From Selaginella moellendorffii (Eukaryota; Streptophyta; Lycopodiopsida; Selaginellales; Selaginellaceae), in assembly GCF_000143415.4 (NCBI RefSeq), contig NW_003314335.1:123555-187554 (forward strand): a DNA stretch of 64,000 bases. Direction: 5' to 3'. A program made the position numbers and the translations under genes. The number at the start of each line of letters is the position of its first letter. Within the stretch, counting starts at the first letter, position 1. Positions 32,836-44,781 of this stretch are shown here, in pieces. The notes beneath the pieces are model-generated. The model saw only the letters and a list, made by a program, of their open reading frames with translations, ran no database searches and was not told where the DNA came from.

Positions 32836-35800
32836 CTCTCCCCCCCTAGGGAAGATCGACGTCCTCGTTGATGCATACTCGAGTCTAGAATACCGCCAAG
32901 GAAACAACTCTCGAAAAAGTTCACGGTACTCACACTATGTGAGAAATGCACCAACTTAAATGAGTTAGGGGGAACCTCTTTGTCTAACGCGGATGCGCTA
33001 CCAGCTCAGACACCTTCCAGCCGTCGCTGACAAGGAAAATGACCAACGGAGTCAGCCACCCTTGCTGCTCTGGGAGTCACCCAGCTTACAAAAGTGTGAT
33101 ATGCCCCTGCCCGCAGGGACATAGAGAGAGAAGCCAGAGGCCCCAACCCTCCTAAGCAAAGAAACCAAACCCGTCGGTAAGGTTTAGATAGACTACTGTA
33201 AACAGGCAGTTAGAGTTGTTTACACGGTCACGCCCTTTCACAGAATAAGGAACATCGACAGAGAGGCGGGTTATGTGACCAGTCGACAATAGCTACCCCA
33301 TGACTAGAGATTTCAACATGCACACGAAGTGCCAAAGCCAGTCTGCCTATACTGGCCCAAACTCAAAGATCAATAGATGGACAATATCAAAGTTAGAGAC
33401 AATGATATCTTAGAGACTTAATTATCAGTGAATAAAGCTTAGATTAGAACACAAAAGTATTCCAAGTAAGTTATCATCCGATAAACTAGTATTATAGTAT
33501 AAGAACCACCAAGATCACTATCATTGGAAAACATAGGAATGACCATCCAACAAAATTCAATAGCAAGTGTATCATCAAGAAAACTTAATAACCAAACTTA
33601 ACTATCAAAGATTGCAGATAGAATGCCAAACAACTTACGAAAGATAACTCAAAGAACACAAAGTATCATTGACTGACAAGCAAAATGCTCGCGAATGTAT
33701 CACCCAAAGGAAATAACATCCAAATCTATCAAAACTAACTTGAGCAACAATCAACAGAAGAGAATGAATGCGGTAAGACCAACAAACACTCATTCCTGCC
33801 AACTATCACAAAAGCCAATCTGAATAGATCCCAACCAATAATACCAAGGAACTCAAGTTGCCTAAGCAAGTGTCAGCAACATCCTACTGATGTCTCAAAC
33901 CCAAGAGACCAATCCAGAGCAAATCACAAAGAACATGTGTTATTGCGAAAAGCCACAAACCATCAAAGAGAACAACTAACCACCATAAAAGATCATCAAT
34001 CATCCTATCAATAGAGAGATGCATAATCATCATTGAAGAAAGAATCCACCATCCCGAACAATGGCAAATCATTTTAGATCAACGATAATCAAGTAAAACC
34101 TTCGACAAGGATAATCAACTTTCCTAGATGATAGTCAATCATCACCAATGATTGCTAGATGCAAAAGCCAACTTCAACATTAAAGCTAATGAGCCAAAAT
34201 GCCTTCCCCAACAACTTCAAACCAATGGAACAATGAGCATAAAACTCAAAGAACCAAAGCTTGAAGAAACTTATAGCTAAGTCTTGCCTAATAATGATCA
34301 CGAGTCTCATAGAAGCAAACTTCAATGCTAAAGAAGAAATCATGGTGCAACCCACAATGTCTTCTTCAACACATCCATAAGCCATCCAAACTTCATAATG
34401 CCAAAGCTAATGAAGAGCATTTCTGCATCAATCCAAAAGCTAAGCATAACGAAGCTATGCCCGACAAGTGATCACTAAACGATCCTCCATGAATCCATCT
34501 ATAGCAAGACGTAACTCACTTCATAACAAGCACAAGAAGAATCACCAATGATCGATATATTCCAACTCAAACCCAATAAGGATTCAAACTTTCCAATATC
34601 GATCACTAACTCTTCCACTTGTAGAGTTAGCATAGTCCATGACTGAATCACTTTTCAAGGAAAAGCCAGAACTCAACCTCTACTAAACAATCTTGTCTAG
34701 AACACAACTAACCCAACTTGCCACTTAGTTTATTTGAACGTCAATACAGTTGCTAATTAGCAAATGCACGAATGCTAATAACACAAAGCTACAACCAAAT
34801 CATCAACACTATCTCTATTGAGACTAATGAAACTCAATATCAATCATAAGGATAGACATCTCATCTCACTTGAATCCCAACATCAATAATATCAATGACA
34901 AGGCATCATTTCAATGCCATTAACACTATAACAAAGCTAGAAGAAAGCAAGAGTGAATCACCACTCAAAACTCTCTAACAACTAAGCTAACCAAGGTCGA
35001 AGATACTTAATTCAGTATCCGAGACTAATCCTTCAACAATACTCAGCTACAGATAACACTTCCTCAAGGAGTGAATCACCACATCCAAGACTCCATGAAA
35101 TCCAACACTATGAACTAAATGCAACCAAATGATATAAACAAAGATAGAGTCGACATGCCAACATGGAAAACCCATGTAAGCCTAACGACATGATCCTCCG
35201 CAACACCATCCGGTAAAGCAAGCCCATCACTGCTAAATCATCATCGAGCAAAGCAAGTATCAACAGTCTTTTTGACAAAGTCTACAAGTAATCACTAGTC
35301 GCAAAGCAACTAACAATCACCCTTCAACTTGCCTTCACAAGACCCAAACACTAACTCATGTCATCGAGTTACATACTTGTCCAACATGAACATAATACCC
35401 CAAGTACGAGATAAAAGTTCATAGACAAGCACAAACTAAATGACCACTCGAATCCAACTCAACCGCAATAAGCTCACTAATGCATTTAGTCAATAGCTCT
35501 GAGCATGCCTTGAAGAGGCTAGCTATGTGATCAACACTCAGTCGAAACTAAAGTGAAGACCATGAGATGGACTCATATCGGTACACAACCTCCTCATAGA
35601 CAAAGCTATAGTACGGGTACCAACATCTCAACCTCAAACAACTAAGTTGGACATCACCATCCTCAGCCAAGGTGCAGGGCCACCAAGACCAAGTCAAGAT
35701 CAGTGAGAGCTCACTACTCTCATAGAGTCTAACGTAATGCAAGGTGTAAACTGTCACCAAGCACAACGCTACAAAAGAAAGGCACAAGGGTCACCTTTCT

Positions 35801-37326
35801 TAGAAAAGCGCAACAGCCACTTTTCTACACCAACTCCAGACTCTATCTAACTCAATTGCTTTAGCCCCAAAAGTTAGCATCCCTTTCGGGCCGCATCATA
35901 CAAACTACTTACTAAGATCTAAGCCAACCGAAGTCAACTCCAACCCCTTCACTAGTTTATACTGGCTTACGAAAAATGGAATAGTTTTTGGCAAAGTGAT
36001 CAACAGATCAGCCATTGGGGAAGTCTAAGAAAATTTGTGGAAAATTTTCCAATCCTAGAGAAAGAATAACTCTCAGTCCAGGAATGCAAACTTTCAAGAC
36101 TCAACCAACTTCCTCCTACTAACAACTTCACATAGATTCACCTCAACACAAATTCTCATGACCCATAATATGCTTAAGCATTGAACATCTTTGCCCATAT
36201 AACCGACATCCAACACTGACATCCGCAAAGTGCAAAATGAGCATCCAAGGCTTGATCACAAAGACCACATCATCGGATATCCACATTGCACTAACACTCT
36301 TTTTCAACCACCTTCAAGATCCAATGTGAAGCCAAAACACTAACAAGAAAAATGACATGGAAAATCAAGCTCTAAGGAAAATTCCTCATCACTTGAAATA
36401 ACAATGCCACTTCCACTAACACAAGTGCTAGCAATGTTAATGCCTCAACTACACATCTTCTCCATCCAACAATCTACTCCAAGTGCTAACGGATCAACCA
36501 ACAAGCTATAGCAAATGAATGCTACAACCCTTTTCCAACACCTAATGGGCAAACTCAAGGAAACAAGGTACCAACTTAAGCTTAGCATAATGGACCACTA
36601 TAGAGAATCCAGTCAAAGCTACTACAATGCTACTTCGTGCAAGTAGACTAGCTTCTCCATCAACCACTTTGGGGTTGATCATCATTTACCCAAGCAACTT
36701 CGTAAACGCATTACTCTTTATCACATGGATATGATATAAGTATCACAATGACTTGATCATCAATAGAGTAACGCAATGAGCAAGGCTTATGTCATTACTT
36801 CAAATGTTTATGTGAGTATTAAATGCCAACTCGATTCGACAAAATGCAACATAAATGCCACACTCCACCAATAGAGATTTACGACACCCAACACCACTAA
36901 CTTTTGTTCACAACACAGACAAGCTTATGCCATTCTCTTTCCGACCAATCTCAAAATTATTCCAACACCAAGCTACTCAAGGAGCAATAACAAGGTTCCC
37001 CGGAAAAGAATTAAGCATTGCAACCCAAGTCTTCCAATAGCGAGCCTAGACAAAATGGTTTAGTGTTTCACCACTATCCATCCCATAACTCACCACTTGT
37101 AAGACCACCATCTCCAACATGCATCAAGGTAGGGACTCTTGATTGCATAATGTAAACACAAGCAATGAGTCACACCTCGTTGCAAATCATCTCTCTAAGA
37201 AGAGAAAATAATTTACGTATTTGATCCTTCGTCCCTGACGACTCTCTTTCCAGCCTCATCTTGACTAAACCTCAAGCTTGCTTTCGCACTGCCTTCAGTT
37301 CAATCAAAGAAAAGTTTATTCTGATA
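32836..37326 (-). mobile_element. Non-coding internal domain of LARD-like element
   Basis: About 4.5 kb of adenine-rich plus-strand sequence without any ORF longer than about 80 codons and without gag or pol motifs in either strand. A decayed relative with the same order of blocks is at 25620-27200. A large, conserved, non-coding internal domain between long LTRs is what defines LARD elements; the class assignment is inference. Confidence 0.6.
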
Positions 37327-37479
37327 CTCCACACAAGAGGAAGGACGTACGCATGGATGGCCAATATGTACGATTTCAAATTTAGGGGTAGGAATATACC
37401 TTGCTCAAGGGTATATTATACTTTTAAGTAGCCACTAATCAATGGGAATCGAACCCGTGCCATTTTCTCTGATACCAAC

Positions 37480-37641
37480 TGTAGCGCACCTTATCTCTCT
37501 CCCCTTAAGCCAACTGGAAAAGGGGCAATTGCTTGATGAGAGAGCCCTTAGTGGCTATTTTATCCCCATTTATCCCCCAAGGTTCCAAGGATCCACGGTG
37601 ATAGTATATCCAAATCTCATCCTATGATCACATGTGCTACA
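37480..37641 (-). repeat. Right (5') 162-bp LTR of composite element
   Basis: Same length and ends as 31188-31349, differing at about 4 positions. The PBS lies two bases to its left and the GCTAT duplication directly to its right. Confidence 0.9.
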
Positions 37642-38700
37642 GCTATATAAAAACGCTGTCTTGATATCAAGCTAACAGACTTCTAGATCCCAATATGCTC
37701 CAAGACAAAGATTAATTCTTATAAAAGGCATTTTAGCCACTGGCAAAAAAGTCTCAAAAAAATCCATGCCAAGTACTTGACTAAATCCTCTCACTACAAA
37801 GTGAGCTCGTCACCACTCCACTGGCATCCAATTTGCACTTGAATATCCACTTGGAACTGATGATTTTCCTGCCTGGTGGGAGAGAAACAAGCTCCTAAAC
37901 ATTGTTACGTATCAAAGAGTTGTACTCCTTGTCCTGCTTCTAGTGATTGGAGAGCTGCACAAACTGTGCATGGTTCAGGAGGAAGCTACTCCATCACTGA
38001 CAGCCAGAGTCTTGAGCATCGTGAGCTACTTGTAATAAATAGCTAACTCTCCCATTGTGTGTGATAGTCCTTGCCAAGAATAAGTGGATCAGCTTTTTGC
38101 TGAGATCTTGTAGCCATGGGAGTACTAGGCTCTACTTGCGGCTGCCCTGGTGGAGACTCCTCCTCCTCTAGTTTATCAAACAAACCTAAAAAATGAAGCC
38201 GTCATCAAATGGCATGGTTGTTTGATATTTTTATCAACTACAACTTTATGGCCATTTGAGATTAAATGAGTTGCCAGGAACAAATGTAAAACTTTGCCAC
38301 AAGTTTCACATTCCAAACAAAAATTCTTGTATGTGAATCCTCAGATTGAAGTAGCATAATGCAAAAATTTGACACCACTTTCTTCCTCAAATGGATTTAT
38401 AATTTTTAAGATCTCTACCTCTACCATTTCTTTTATATCTTGTTTTTGAAGCACTAGCTGCTGAAGTTCTTCCACAGGAATTAGATCATTTTCTACTTGA
38501 TATGACTTCTCTTTAGCCAATCTTTTCTTATAGTTCTCATCATGTTGCCTACCAAGAAGATGTCTAGCTACAAAATTATAGCAAGTGTCACTTAGTCATT
38601 TCCTCTATGCAATACCATATTCGTGATAAAAGATGGAATTGCACTTTATTGTCTTTGTTAAATGAAATCAGCTCACACTTGTATTTTTGCCCTAGCTTTT
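37642..38700 (-). mobile_element. Ty1/copia reverse transcriptase fragment (N-terminal side of the break)
   Basis: On the minus strand, broken by stops, VSLPPGRKIISSKWIFKCK is followed by a block like FFETFLPVAKMPFIR and LDIKTAFLYS, which ends at the target-site duplication. These are the conserved first blocks of copia RT (LPPGRKPI..KWVFK, F.PV.K....R, D.K.AFLHG). The frame continues into KLKEEVYIS at 31187 once the insertion is ignored. It is a dead element. Its left boundary beyond about 38700 is unclear. Confidence 0.75.
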
Positions 38701-39705
38701 TGATCTTCACCAAAGCTTTCCTATAAGATCTTGTCCAAGCATTAAATTGGTCCTTTGGTGGCTAGTTTAGGGGGGTTCATACCAATGTCTACTTGTATAT
38801 TGTTAAATGTCTCACTAGACTGTGTTAATTCCCTTGATTCAAATGTTAAATCAATTGGATTGACAAAAATTGGTGCAACTTAAATTCTAACTTATACATC
38901 ATTCTCATTACAAGTATGTTTCTCTTCATAAACAAGCTGGTGTGGTCCAAGAAATGCCCATTGTCTCCCTTCCAATCCAGGGATCTCATCCCTCTCAATC
39001 AGCTGCCTTACAATCTCAAATAAACATTGCTCTAGCACCCTAATAAAGCGAAGCAACTCACTACTATCTTTACTAATCAGCACATCACACTCAACAATAG
39101 CTCATTGCTTCCTCCTCACCACTGTGCTATTAACCCTAATTCTGTATATTATAGATTTTCAGTGGACAGTGACTTTGTGTTTTTTAAAATGACAATGATG
39201 TAGTAGTCTTGCATGGTAAAGGTGTCATGCCCATGTATAATGTTTCAATTGTTTATGTAGCAATTAAAAAGTGATTGTGTGCATAATATTTTTGCATATA
39301 TATCAAAACAAAAAATAAATCCACACATGTATAATGTAATATATGCAATCACATATTCATTACCATCCATGAATAGGTGAAAACTGTATTGTAAATAGAA
39401 ATTACACAAAGACAGTGCCACCTTGAATGGATTGGATGAATAGCTATGATTGGTATATTTCAGAAAGAATATATTATAAAAATTAAACATTTACCGGAAT
39501 ATGCTCTGCAGACCAATGGGAGCTTACATGTGGCGCATGCAATGTGCGGTCTGATTTACATTCTGAATGGACCACAATAACCTTCCGATTTTCGTGAAGC
39601 AAAGATGCCTTGTTACTCGCCAGTACAATTACCTCAGGAATGTTCAAGATAGCAGAACACAAAACATTGAGAAAAATTGAAACAGAGATCAATGTTTTCC
39701 AGATC
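38701..39705. other. AT-rich intergenic DNA
   Basis: No gene can be supported. A minus-strand frame at 38892-39083 and another at 39483-39692 have no family I recognise. Confidence 0.5.
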
Positions 39706-39858
39706 CGGACTCCTTTGGTACAAGTGACACACTGGTCTCAGGATCTATCACTTTCGCAGTGGCATTTCTCACAATCGTTCCACAAGATCCAAGCTTCAGT
39801 CATCCCATATCCCTGGAAGAATAAACACAAATTAGAATTCTATGCAAATGCTAACCTG
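39706..39858 (-). pseudogene. 4CL exon 2/intron 1 fragment (third copy of this segment)
   Basis: The minus strand matches parts of 41780-42010: the exon encoding the [10 protein letters not shown] region, with an internal deletion, then the CATATCCCTGGAAG splice-site region and part of intron 1. It ends at GCAAATGCT and is joined directly to PP2C exon 4 sequence. Confidence 0.8.
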
Positions 39859-39860
39859 GT

Positions 39861-40310
39861 ACGAGAACTCTCCTGGCAGACCGTTTGGAGAAAGACTTCG
39901 GTGTGATTGCTGTTCCAGAGGTATACTGGACAAATTTGTGCTAGCCACAGAGATAGTAATGGTTATCATCACTTCTCATGAGTTTTTTTTCTGGTCTTTC
40001 ACCAACAGGTATGGGATGCAATGAGGAAGTTGTCAACGTCATCCCATCACACTTGACAAGAAGCAAGCCAGCGCCAAAATCAACAGTGCAGTGGTGTGCC
40101 TGTTCTTAGACACCACCATGGTTTGTCAGGCCTCGAATGGAGACAACGAAACCAAAACGATAGTCTTACCTCAGACAGGAGACGAGAAAGAATCGAGAGA
40201 TGACGCGACGAGTAAAACTGGTGAGGAAGAGTCCTCCAAGTCGGATATTGAAGGGTGAATTCGCTGCTAAGGTTTTTGCTGGGGGACAAACTCCAAGAGG
40301 AGGTGCTAAA
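39861..40310 (+). pseudogene. PP2C pseudogene (copy of exons 4-5 of the gene at 9324-11002)
   Basis: It starts inside exon 4 (ACGAGAACTCTCCTGG) and continues through the intron, exon 5 and the 3' end. Large deletions remove most of the VWDVLSNEEVV to DDCAAV region, and frameshifts are present. Exons 1-3 are missing. It is followed by the tRNA relic and 4CL, in the same order as the first copy. Confidence 0.9.
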
Positions 40311-40577
40311 GAAAGTAGCAGGGAATCAAAGAGACCATTCCCATACATAGCTCTTGATCATCACGTTCCAGGCCTCGGCACTCTTCCTCAGCAGATTCAC
40401 AAACAGCTTTCTTGGCATCTCACCACACTGGAAGAGCTCGATTCGAGTGCTCAGCCGGACGATTTTCGCCAGAAGGACATGATTATGTGATATGGAAGAA
40501 ATTAAGGCTATTATTCTATGCAGCAGTGAAGTTATGCAAGGAAACTTGAATAGATACCAAGTTAAACTGCTGCTAAT

Positions 40578-40638
40578 GTAGACGTAGTGGTTATTGGGGC
40601 ACGATTAGAAATCGCAGGTTCGAATCCTGCCGTCCACG
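40578..40638 (+). pseudogene. tRNA-Ser(AGA) pseudogene
   Basis: The acceptor 3' strand and the T arm (CAGGTTCGAATCCTG) match the functional gene at 11209-11289. Part of the D arm and the whole variable arm are deleted, leaving 61 nt. The core ATTAGAAAT of the anticodon loop remains with a changed stem. It is not expected to work. Confidence 0.9.
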
Positions 40639-40975
40639 TATACACCTCGTTTTAGCACTGCTTGAATTGTTTTGCGTTTGGACTTAGCTCAAAGAAAGTG
40701 ATAGCTCTTTGGTCGATTTTTTCTTTTTGATCCATTTTTGTAGTCCTGAAAATAACAAAACTTTGCGTTTCAAGGTGCGTGGCGAATGGATCAATCATCA
40801 AGCGTTAATAATCTGCTGTACATTTTCTTTTGATCTTTTCTTTTTTCTCTCTTTCCCATTTATCGCTCTCGTGTGAAAATTGATGTTTATCCCTGAAGAA
40901 CACACAAGTTTGGTCACTAAACTTTCAGTGAATCTCCTTTGCACCAACCTTGTGTGTGTGTGAGTGTGTGGAAAC

Positions 40976-43174
40976 TTAGTTTAGCTCCAGCTTGCTTCTC
41001 AGATCCTTTCTCAGGATTTTTCCTGCCGGTGACTTGGGTATGGAGTCCACGAAGTAAACTTTGTGGATTTTCTTGTAGAAGACAACCTGTATGGCAGAAG
41101 TAAGTTCGCATTTAAAGAGAGAGCTGGCTGCGTGTCATGCTTCATTTAACGCCGCACTGCTGCGGTCACTGCTGCGATGGGAATGAAGAGAAGAGAAGAG
41201 ACTGGAAACTTGCCTGTTGTGATACGAACAGCTTGAGCTCCACTTCCGATACTTGAAAGCCATTTGCAATCACCACGAATGCTACTGGCAGTTCTCCGGC
41301 GGTTTCATCCTTTTTCCTGCAAGAAAAAATTAGATTTTGAGTTGCTTGATTCGATGAAAGCTCCAGCATTCCTGGAGGGAGAGTTATATGATTAGTTTCC
41401 GCTACTTACGGGATCACTGCAGCATCAGCAACGCACGGATGCGACGTGAGAATCGCTTCAACCTCAGCCGGTGCCACCTACAAAATACGAGCTTGTAAGA
41501 AAAATGAATACTTGCAAGTCAAAATACACCAAAAGTGGCAAAGAACCAACCTGGAAACCTTTGAATTTGATGATCTCCTTGACACGATCCACCAGGAAAA
41601 CCTCGTCATTGTCATCGATGTATCCGACATCTCCGGTGTGAAGCCAGCCCTCCTTGTCGATCGTCAGTGCAGTTGCCTCTGGATCATTCAGATAGCCTGC
41701 CAGTGAATCAAAAGTTAGAACACAAAAAAATCACAAAGAAAAAGAAGTTTTTCCACCTTTCATGATCTGGGCTCCTTTGATACAAATCTCTCCAGCTTGG
41801 TTGTGTGGAAGTGACACTCCAGTCTCGGGATCCACCACTTTGGCAGTGGCGTTTCTCACGATCGTTCCGCAAGATCCAGGCTTGACTGGAAAAACTTCTT
41901 TCGCGAATGCCAGATTCATGGCGATCACAGGCCCAGCTTCGGTCATCCCATACCCCTGGAAGAAAAAAGAAATTCCACGAATCAAAAACCCCATTCTAGG
42001 CAAATGCTGCAAAGCTCGAAAACTCTACCTGACCGAGTACCGCCAGAGGTAGCCGAGCCCGAAACGCGTCCTCGAGCTCCTTCCCCAGCGGCGCGGCGCC
42101 GGACAGCACCATCCGGACGCTGGAAAGATCATACTTGTCCACGATCGGGTTCTTGGCGATGGCGAGAACGATGGGTGGCACGAACGGCGCGATGGTGACG
42201 CGGTGGCGCTGGATGAGCTCCAGGAGCTCCGCGATCTCGAACTTGGGCATGATGAGAATGGTGGCTCCGACTCGCAGCGAGCACAGGAACACCGAATTCA
42301 TGCAGTAGATGTGGAAGAGCGGCAGCACGCACAGCACGACGTCGTCGGGCGTCCAGTAGATGTTTGGATTGGCGCCGTCCACCTGCTGGGCGATGCTGGT
42401 GACGAGCCCGCGGTGCGTGAGCATCACCCCTTTGGGCAATCCGGTGGTGCCGCTCGAGTAGGGGAGTGCCGCCACGTCGTCCGGCTGTACCACCTCGGGC
42501 TCGGGCTCCACCTCGGGCTCCACCTCGGGCTCCTCGAGCAGCGTGGAGAATGGAAGGACCAGCTTTCTCCTTGGCGAGTTCTCTCCATCTTGGCGAGAGT
42601 TTTCTCCATCTTGGGGCGGTGGTGGAGCATCGATCGTGAAGATCACCACGTCCGGATCGAGCTCCGCGAGCTTGGGGACGTAAGGCGAGAGCGTGATGAC
42701 GATCCGGGCGTTGCAAGCGCGGGCCTGCTCGCACACCTCGCGGGCGGTGTAGAAGGGATTGGCGGTGGTGGCGACGGCGCCGCGGCGGAGGATGCCCAGG
42801 AAGGCGAGCACGAACTCGATGCAGTTGGGGAGGAGGAGCATGACGACGTCGCCGCGGCGGAGGCCGTGACGCGCGGCGAGTGAAGCCGAGAGCCGCGCGG
42901 ATTGTACGGCCACCTGGCCGTACGTGAGGGTGGCGCCCGACTTACCGTCGATGACGCACGGACGGGCCGAGAAGCGCGCCGCGCGCTCCAGGACGTAGTC
43001 GACCAGGGGGGTGTCGTGGGCGATGGCGATGTCGGGCAGCTTGGATCTGTAGAGGTACTCGCGGGTTTGCGATTCAGGGGAGGGATTGCACAAATGTGGC
43101 ATTGTCTTGGCGGTGGTGGTGGCGCTTCGCTGTTGCTGCTGCTGCTGCTGCTGGGTCTCGATTGTGGGCGCCAT
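40976..43174 (-). CDS. 4CL: 4-coumarate:CoA ligase
   Basis: Six exons on the minus strand: 42029-43174, 41757-41955, 41551-41696, 41410-41477, 41214-41316 and 40976-41086, giving 590 residues. The frame is open upstream of 43174, but the first ATG encodes MAPTIETQ. An eight-Gln tract follows, from a CTG repeat. AMP-binding box [11 protein letters not shown] is at about residue 240. Next come [10 protein letters not shown], box [42 protein letters not shown] and [13 protein letters not shown] with the catalytic lysine. The enzyme activates hydroxycinnamates to CoA esters for lignin, flavonoid and sporopollenin-related pathways. An acidic Pro-Glu-Val insert lies before box I. Intron 5 has a GC donor. 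Dead copies of its exons are at 11608-12540 and 39706-39858. Confidence 0.95.
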
Positions 43175-43587
43175 TGGAGCGAGCTTCTCTTCTCCTCCTT
43201 TTTTGCTTCTCTTCTTGGATCGATCGATCAATTCGGCAATGGGAGTCGATAGAGCATCGCCCACTAGCGAAGAACAAATGCTAGAACTTCTTTGTGTTCT
43301 CGATCACGATCTTGGAGAGCTTTCCCCCTGGCTTGGCTACAAAGAAAGAAGAAAAGAAGGGAAACAAAGAAAGAACCAAAACAAGCTCCTCCTTCTCCAA
43401 ATTTCCAAAAGCGATTAGTGTGGCAGCGTCTTCCTCGGATCTCCCGATTGCACACACCTTCGTGCTTCGATTCCAGCCGCACAAAAAGATGCTCCCACTG
43501 CCACCACCACCACCAAGCAATAGCAGCGCGCAGTAGCAGCAGTGTAAGATCAATCAAACCGCAAAGAAAAAGGATTTTAAGCTCCAC

Positions 43588-43618
<31 letters not shown>

Positions 43619-44700
43619 CAAGAACAAGGTGTGGAACTGTTTTAGGTTTTTGATGGGCGCTCGAGAAAGGTGGTCCCGAAATTTTCCATCCCCAGGACCA
43701 CCTCTCCAATGGCTGCTACGCGCACGATTTCACCTACGACACCAGTTGCCGTGAAGCGGTATTTTGTGACTTAAGAAGAATTACATCTTTTAAGTTTGGA
43801 GAATGGAATTACAGTTTGTGTTTTTCTTGAGACCAGTAGGTGAGGTTGGTGTGGAGAGAAAACAGTTTGGTGACGAAGGTTTTGAATGGTTGATTAAAAG
43901 AGTATCAATGTGGGGACATATAGCTTTCTTCTTTTCTTTTTCTTTTGCTTGACGCCCTTTCTTTTTCTCTAGTTTTGATGATTTCAACGCAAATGATGAC
44001 AAGTTCAACAATAGGCTGAAGAGCTGAAGAAAAATTCTTCGTGGCAGCAGCAGGGGCAACAGGAGGGAGAGTTTGAACAAAGAGAAAAAGTCTTCGGGAG
44101 GCTACCAAACTCCGAACTCGTGTTCAGATGGTTTGATCTGTTTGGACTTTGAGTGTTTTGTTTTCTGCGGAATTTTCCTTCCGCGGACCGGGCATCTTGG
44201 CGTTGAAGTCAGTTGCTGCAAGTACGTAGAGATCATGTTCTTTCGCCATGCATAGCTCATGCACACACACACAAATTTGGCTTTGGGCGAGGCAAAGATG
44301 GTGAATTTGCACACAGACAAGTGTTATAGTCGAGTGCGGGAGCAAGGTAAAGAAAGTGGGCGATTGCGAAAGTTGATGAACAAATTAAAAAAACGTACTT
44401 TGCAAATCAAAATAGCACACACACAAAAGAAAAAAACCACATGCTGTACAGTGAATCCATGGCGGTACCGTGCGGTCCTCACATCACAATCTAGAAACAA
44501 CATCGTGTTTCATGTGGACGACGCGGGAAATCCTTACAAAATCCTGTGAATAAATTTTGGTAACCTCTGTCAACAGGCATAAATGCCAAGCCACATCACA
44601 TTTTCGATATTTGTTTGTTTTAATCTACAACCAGCTTTCACCACCTTTTCTTTGAATGGGTGTTCGCTTGTTGGATTTGCATCATGCGGGGCAACTCACT
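43175..44700. other. 4CL upstream region and intergenic DNA
   Basis: It holds the 4CL promoter and leader, a (GA)n microsatellite at about 43590-43613, and a CA tract at 44260-44272. Several short frames occur on both strands without family support. Confidence 0.5.
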
Positions 44701-44781
44701 CCACTCTGGCCAAGTTGGAATTTGAGATCATCCCCACCACTCTGGCCAAGTTGGAATTTGAGATCATCCCCACCACTCTGG
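44701..44781 (+). repeat. 36-bp tandem repeat (two copies and a partial third)
   Basis: The unit beginning CCACTCTGGCCAAGTTGG repeats at 44701 and 44737 with a partial third at 44773. The period is a multiple of three, so it encodes a 12-residue repeat (TLAKLEFEIIPT) in an open frame at 44583-44876. Whether that frame is a gene is uncertain; I do not recognise the protein. Confidence 0.8.

Larger units (their letters stand above)
31188..37641 (-). mobile_element. Composite LTR element inserted into copia RT, with GCTAT target-site duplication
   Basis: Both ends are identical-length 162-bp LTRs (31188-31349 and 37480-37641) with TGTAGC...GCTACA termini and 4 differences by my count. GCTAT occurs immediately outside both ends (31183-31187 and 37642-37646). 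Orientation is minus: a polypurine tract lies just inside the left LTR (about 31350-31365), and a primer-binding site for initiator tRNA-Met lies just inside the right LTR (37467-37477). In between are a second complete PBS (31687-31698), a third, longer LTR (31701-32835) and a long non-coding internal region. Internal sequence 31535-31699 is repeated at 37327-37478. It encodes no recognisable protein, so it depends on other elements. Confidence 0.85.

Noticed and set aside
39483-39692. 69-codon minus-strand ORF beside the PP2C relic
   Set aside because: No family match and no conserved neighbour; too short to support.
42203-42883. 226-codon plus-strand ORF and other long frames opposite 4CL
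   Set aside because: Shadow frames of the GC-rich 4CL exon 1; no family match and they overlap the verified catalytic core.
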